Below, one piece after another: positions 34,636-37,202 of a DNA stretch of 37,202 nucleotides. The notes under the pieces are model-generated. The model was not told the DNA's origin, ran no database searches, and was given only the letters and a program-made list of their open reading frames with translations. The position numbers and the translations under genes are program-made. Numbering within the stretch: position 1 is the stretch's first letter; each line of letters starts with the position of its first letter. Origin of the DNA: a virus; the IMG/VR virus record IMGVR_UViG_3300012936_000056, positions 1 to 37,202 of that record. The stretch is one strand, 5' to 3'.

Positions 34636-36480
34636 TTATTTGCTGCCTGTAATATTAATATCATTAAATGTATACTTCATTTCAAATATGCCTCCTCTTT
34701 CAGGAAATATTAGTCCATTGTTGTAAGATATTGACGGACTGAATGTATTGTTATTGTATGATATTATTTCTAGTAACTCACTATCAAAATCTACTTGGCT
34801 TAAATTCTTTGAAACTATTATGTTTTCTTTACTGGTAATAATATCAGCAACACCTTCAGTTGACTTTATGATTACGTCGATCATATTCACATCGATTGGA
34901 TCTCCTATTTGTAATAAGTCAAATCTCATTCTTTCAACTAGTCTTGAATTTACATCAAATATTACATTTTCAGGATCATATCCAGCTTTAACTACTATTT
35001 GAGCTTCAATTCCAAAATTAAAAACAGGTACATCAACAATATTAAAACTATCACCTATTACTCTATATTCATTTAAATAATTTGACATATTTTTTTTAAT
35101 AGCATCTGATGCTGCTACGTAAAAACCTTCACTATTTTTACAAACAATAAATAAATCTTTTGTAAAGTTATTATAAGGATTATTTAGTGCTACTGCTTTG
35201 TTTATTCTACCAAAATCTGTAGGCATTGTTAAAATTCTAGATATTAAATCTTCGTAAGATACAATTCTATTTTGTGATCTTATAACCGATGGTATTTGCT
35301 GCTTTAATTCTTCTAAACTTAAAGCTTGAGCACCACCTACTGATCCTTGTTCATTATTTACAAATAATGATTCTATAACTGCATCTATATCATTAACGTT
35401 TAATGCTTCTTTTGGAAAAACCATTAGTGGTTCTCCTATTATATTCACAATAGAATTCCTGGAAACATTATGAGAAGTTCCTCCACCAGATTTATATGTA
35501 ACTGTAATAGTTTTTCCTCTAGGGGAAATACCAAGAGTGTCGGATTTAAGAAGTTTTCCTGGATCCAAATCAGCTCTACTGAATGTATCTTTATTCTTTA
35601 AAGGTAAAAGTAGATCCTCTGGATTGTAAAAAATATCATCTTTTACTGTTTTTCCATTACCATTACCAAATCTTATACTTGTTCTACCTGTTAAAAAGTT
35701 TTCTTCTGTTACAAATCTTCGAGGAGCAGGTATTATGCTAATATAATTGTTTTCACCAGAAGTTTTCTTTTTAAATACAGTACTTTGACTTAAATAATCA
35801 ACTTCAAAATACTCGTTATTGTCATTGTCATAAATAGAAATTATTGAAGTTATATTTTCTCTTTCTAGTTCTATTGAAATAAAATAATTTTCGTTATCTG
35901 GAATATTAAAAGTTTCTTCATATATTTGACCAGATACACATAATCCTTTTTTACTAACAAAATAAGTTTCAATACCAGTAAGAGATTCTTCCCCTACTTC
36001 TATTATATAATCTTTAGAAAAGTCTATGTCTTCTTGTAAAGTAAATATAATACCAGTATCAGACGATATAGTTGTCCCTTTTCTAATTTCTGGTAATAAA
36101 GTTTGATCAACGTTTTCATCAAATCCTTGTAAAGCAGGAACTTCTATTGTAAATGTAACATCTACTGAAGATGGTGAAGCTTTAGAATCTTTAATGTTTG
36201 CTCTTTTTAGATGCTTTACAATATTAGATGGATCTGTTGCTGTTGAGTAGTCTAACTCGTTAAATTGTTGTTCTGCATAATAAATTAAAGAATCACCAAC
36301 AATTGATGCAAAGTCTAAAAGCATCCCACCTAAAGAAACTTCAGAAAAGTCTAAAATGTTATCTTTGTAAAAAGTATTTGCATAATCTAATAAGTCTTGT
36401 CTAAAATCAGAAAATGTTTGATTTGAAAACTGCCTTGTATTTTGATTTTTTAAATATTCTTCTAATTTACTTGTTGGCAT
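34636..36480 (-). CDS. Baseplate wedge protein, gp6/gpJ-like
   Basis: This 614-residue protein matches the gp6/baseplate-J type that forms the wedge ring of contractile baseplates. The N-terminal pattern TFSDFRQDLLDYANTFYKDN (23-42) followed by LGGMLLDFASIVGDSLIYY is typical of this family, as is the central GRTSIRFGNGNGKTVKDDIF. A segment that starts SYEDLISRILTMPTDFGRI and ends FNFGIEAQIVVKAGYDPENV corresponds to the conserved J-like C-terminal half. T4 gp6 has 660 residues, so the length fits. The ATG at 36480 has a clean AGGAG ribosome site, 12 bases after the gp25-like gene, an order (25 then 6) common in T4-like phages. Each wedge would be expected to use two copies, by analogy with T4. 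Confidence 0.9.
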   Translation of the reverse strand: MPTSKLEEYLKNQNTRQFSNQTFSDFRQDLLDYANTFYKDNILDFSEVSLGGMLLDFASIVGDSLIYYAEQQFNELDYSTATDPSNIVKHLKRANIKDSKASPSSVDVTFTIEVPALQGFDENVDQTLLPEIRKGTTISSDTGIIFTLQEDIDFSKDYIIEVGEESLTGIETYFVSKKGLCVSGQIYEETFNIPDNENYFISIELERENITSIISIYDNDNNEYFEVDYLSQSTVFKKKTSGENNYISIIPAPRRFVTEENFLTGRTSIRFGNGNGKTVKDDIFYNPEDLLLPLKNKDTFSRADLDPGKLLKSDTLGISPRGKTITVTYKSGGGTSHNVSRNSIVNIIGEPLMVFPKEALNVNDIDAVIESLFVNNEQGSVGGAQALSLEELKQQIPSVIRSQNRIVSYEDLISRILTMPTDFGRINKAVALNNPYNNFTKDLFIVCKNSEGFYVAASDAIKKNMSNYLNEYRVIGDSFNIVDVPVFNFGIEAQIVVKAGYDPENVIFDVNSRLVERMRFDLLQIGDPIDVNMIDVIIKSTEGVADIITSKENIIVSKNLSQVDFDSELLEIISYNNNTFSPSISYNNGLIFPERGGIFEMKYTFNDINITGSK

Positions 36481-36492
36481 TTTTTCTCCTAA

Positions 36493-37080
36493 TTATTTTG
36501 AACTATTAATTGTTAGTGTAATTTCTTTTGTTCTATTTAACAAAGGTATAGAATACTTAATTTTTATTTCATAAATACTGTCTAAGTCTTTGTTGTTCTT
36601 ATTTATTTCCTTGATACTACTATTTTTTAAATCCAAAGTATTGTTTTGATTTATTAAAAACTCGTATCCTTTGTTGTTTGATGAGTTTAGTTTTGCCTGT
36701 GCTAAATCTATCTTTTCAGAATAAAACTCTAACAAGGTTATACTAGGCATGAATTCTGAAACTGCATTTTCAATTTCCTTTGAAGCAATTTCAGCTACTT
36801 GATCTTGAGATAAAGTATTATTTGAGTATATGCTTTTAAGTTGAGTTCCAAATGTAGGAAAACCTAATCTTTCACCTTTTTGTGTCATAATAAGGTTTTT
36901 TAAATTATCTTCTATTTGTTTAGATATATCAAAATGCATTCTAAACAAACTCTCTGACTTTCTGGATCCTCTTTCAAGAGGTGTTTTAATCCCAATAGGC
37001 TTTTCTGGAACTTTAATTGTTTTTGCTTTATGCAAGCCTTGTCTTCTAAGCTGTGATAAAGAACTTCCTAACTCTGACAT
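36493..37080 (-). CDS. Baseplate wedge protein, gp25-like
   Basis: This 195-residue protein belongs to the GPW/gp25 family, which links baseplate wedge and sheath initiation. The hallmark LIMTQKGERLGFPTFGTQL (63-81) is clear, with an upstream helix (FDISKQIEDNLKNL) and a C-terminal strand IYEIKIKYSIPLLNRTKEIT. It is longer than T4 gp25 (132 residues) because of a basic 45-residue N-terminal extension with many Arg and Lys and an Asn-rich insertion at about 127-165. At the place of the family's EPR motif I read FMPSITL, so proline is kept but the flanking Glu and Arg are not. The ATG at 37080 has an AGAGG ribosome site. It probably interacts with the gp6-like product encoded next. Confidence 0.88.
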   Translation of the reverse strand: MSELGSSLSQLRRQGLHKAKTIKVPEKPIGIKTPLERGSRKSESLFRMHFDISKQIEDNLKNLIMTQKGERLGFPTFGTQLKSIYSNNTLSQDQVAEIASKEIENAVSEFMPSITLLEFYSEKIDLAQAKLNSSNNKGYEFLINQNNTLDLKNSSIKEINKNNKDLDSIYEIKIKYSIPLLNRTKEITLTINSSK

Positions 37081-37111
37081 TTTAAACCTCTTTTTTAATA
37101 TTAATTATGTT

Positions 37112-37202
37112 TTAAGAAGTTTTTGCAAACCTAGAGAGTATTTTATTTAAACTTTGTTCTAGATTATTATAGTGATCGCCAATGTTTGTATGCTCTCTAT
37201 CA
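37112..37202 (-). CDS. C-terminal end of an upstream gene (partial)
   Basis: An open frame enters at the window edge and ends at TAA (37112-37114), giving 29 residues, DREHTNIGDHYNNLEQSLNK then ILSRFAKTS. It is a hydrophilic, probably helical tail. In T4-like phages other baseplate genes often lie next to gene 25, but this fragment is too short to identify. A 31-base AT-rich gap separates it from the gp25-like gene. Confidence 0.6.
   Translation of the reverse strand, partial: DREHTNIGDHYNNLEQSLNKILSRFAKTS

Noticed and set aside
37081-37111. Terminator or promoter before the gp25-like gene
   Set aside because: The 31-base gap is AT-rich with no stable stem and no promoter-like pair. It contains only a ribosome site.

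Overview
The window is a piece of an AT-rich (roughly 25-35% GC by eye) genome of a tailed, contractile-tail bacteriophage of the broad T4-like type. I base this on a terminase large subunit, a gp25-like and a gp6-like baseplate wedge protein, phage-style recombination and primase genes, and very tight packing of genes on one strand. I cannot name the host. The base composition and the types of structural protein look like marine T4-like phages, but that is an impression and not a measurement.

Every supported gene is on the minus strand, so transcription runs from position 37202 towards 1. In that order the window holds: the C-terminal end of an unidentified gene; gp25-like and gp6-like baseplate wedge genes (37080-34636); eleven structural-type genes (34626-5818) encoding 9,519 residues in total; then a RuvC-like resolvase, a DnaG/gp61-like primase, a single-chain SbcD-SbcC (gp47-gp46) nuclease/ATPase, a small zinc-ribbon protein, a small protein in the terminase small-subunit position, and the start of the terminase large subunit, cut by the window edge.

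The structural block is dominated by very large Asn/Ser/Asp-rich proteins (2245, 1602, 1210 and 1042 residues). These show LamG-like sandwich domains, a DNRLRE-like domain, a fibronectin-III-like domain and two recurring modules: an N-terminal motif shared by the 248- and 356-residue proteins, and a C-terminal motif shared by the 541- and 1042-residue proteins. Their position next to baseplate wedge genes suggests an elaborate baseplate periphery or fibre apparatus for host attachment. This is inference. The 1602-, 793- and 343-residue proteins and most of the 2245-residue protein match nothing I recognise.

The leftmost genes form a plausible replication, recombination and packaging unit. SbcD-SbcC would process DNA ends, the primase would start lagging strands or forks, the RuvC-like enzyme would resolve branches, and terminase would package the debranched DNA.

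Genes are separated by 0-66 bases or overlap, so no stretch longer than 300 bases lacks a gene. I see no tRNA, rRNA, CRISPR array, insertion sequence or clear rho-independent terminator. The three largest gaps carry AT-rich inverted repeats, reported as possible but unproven regulatory structures.
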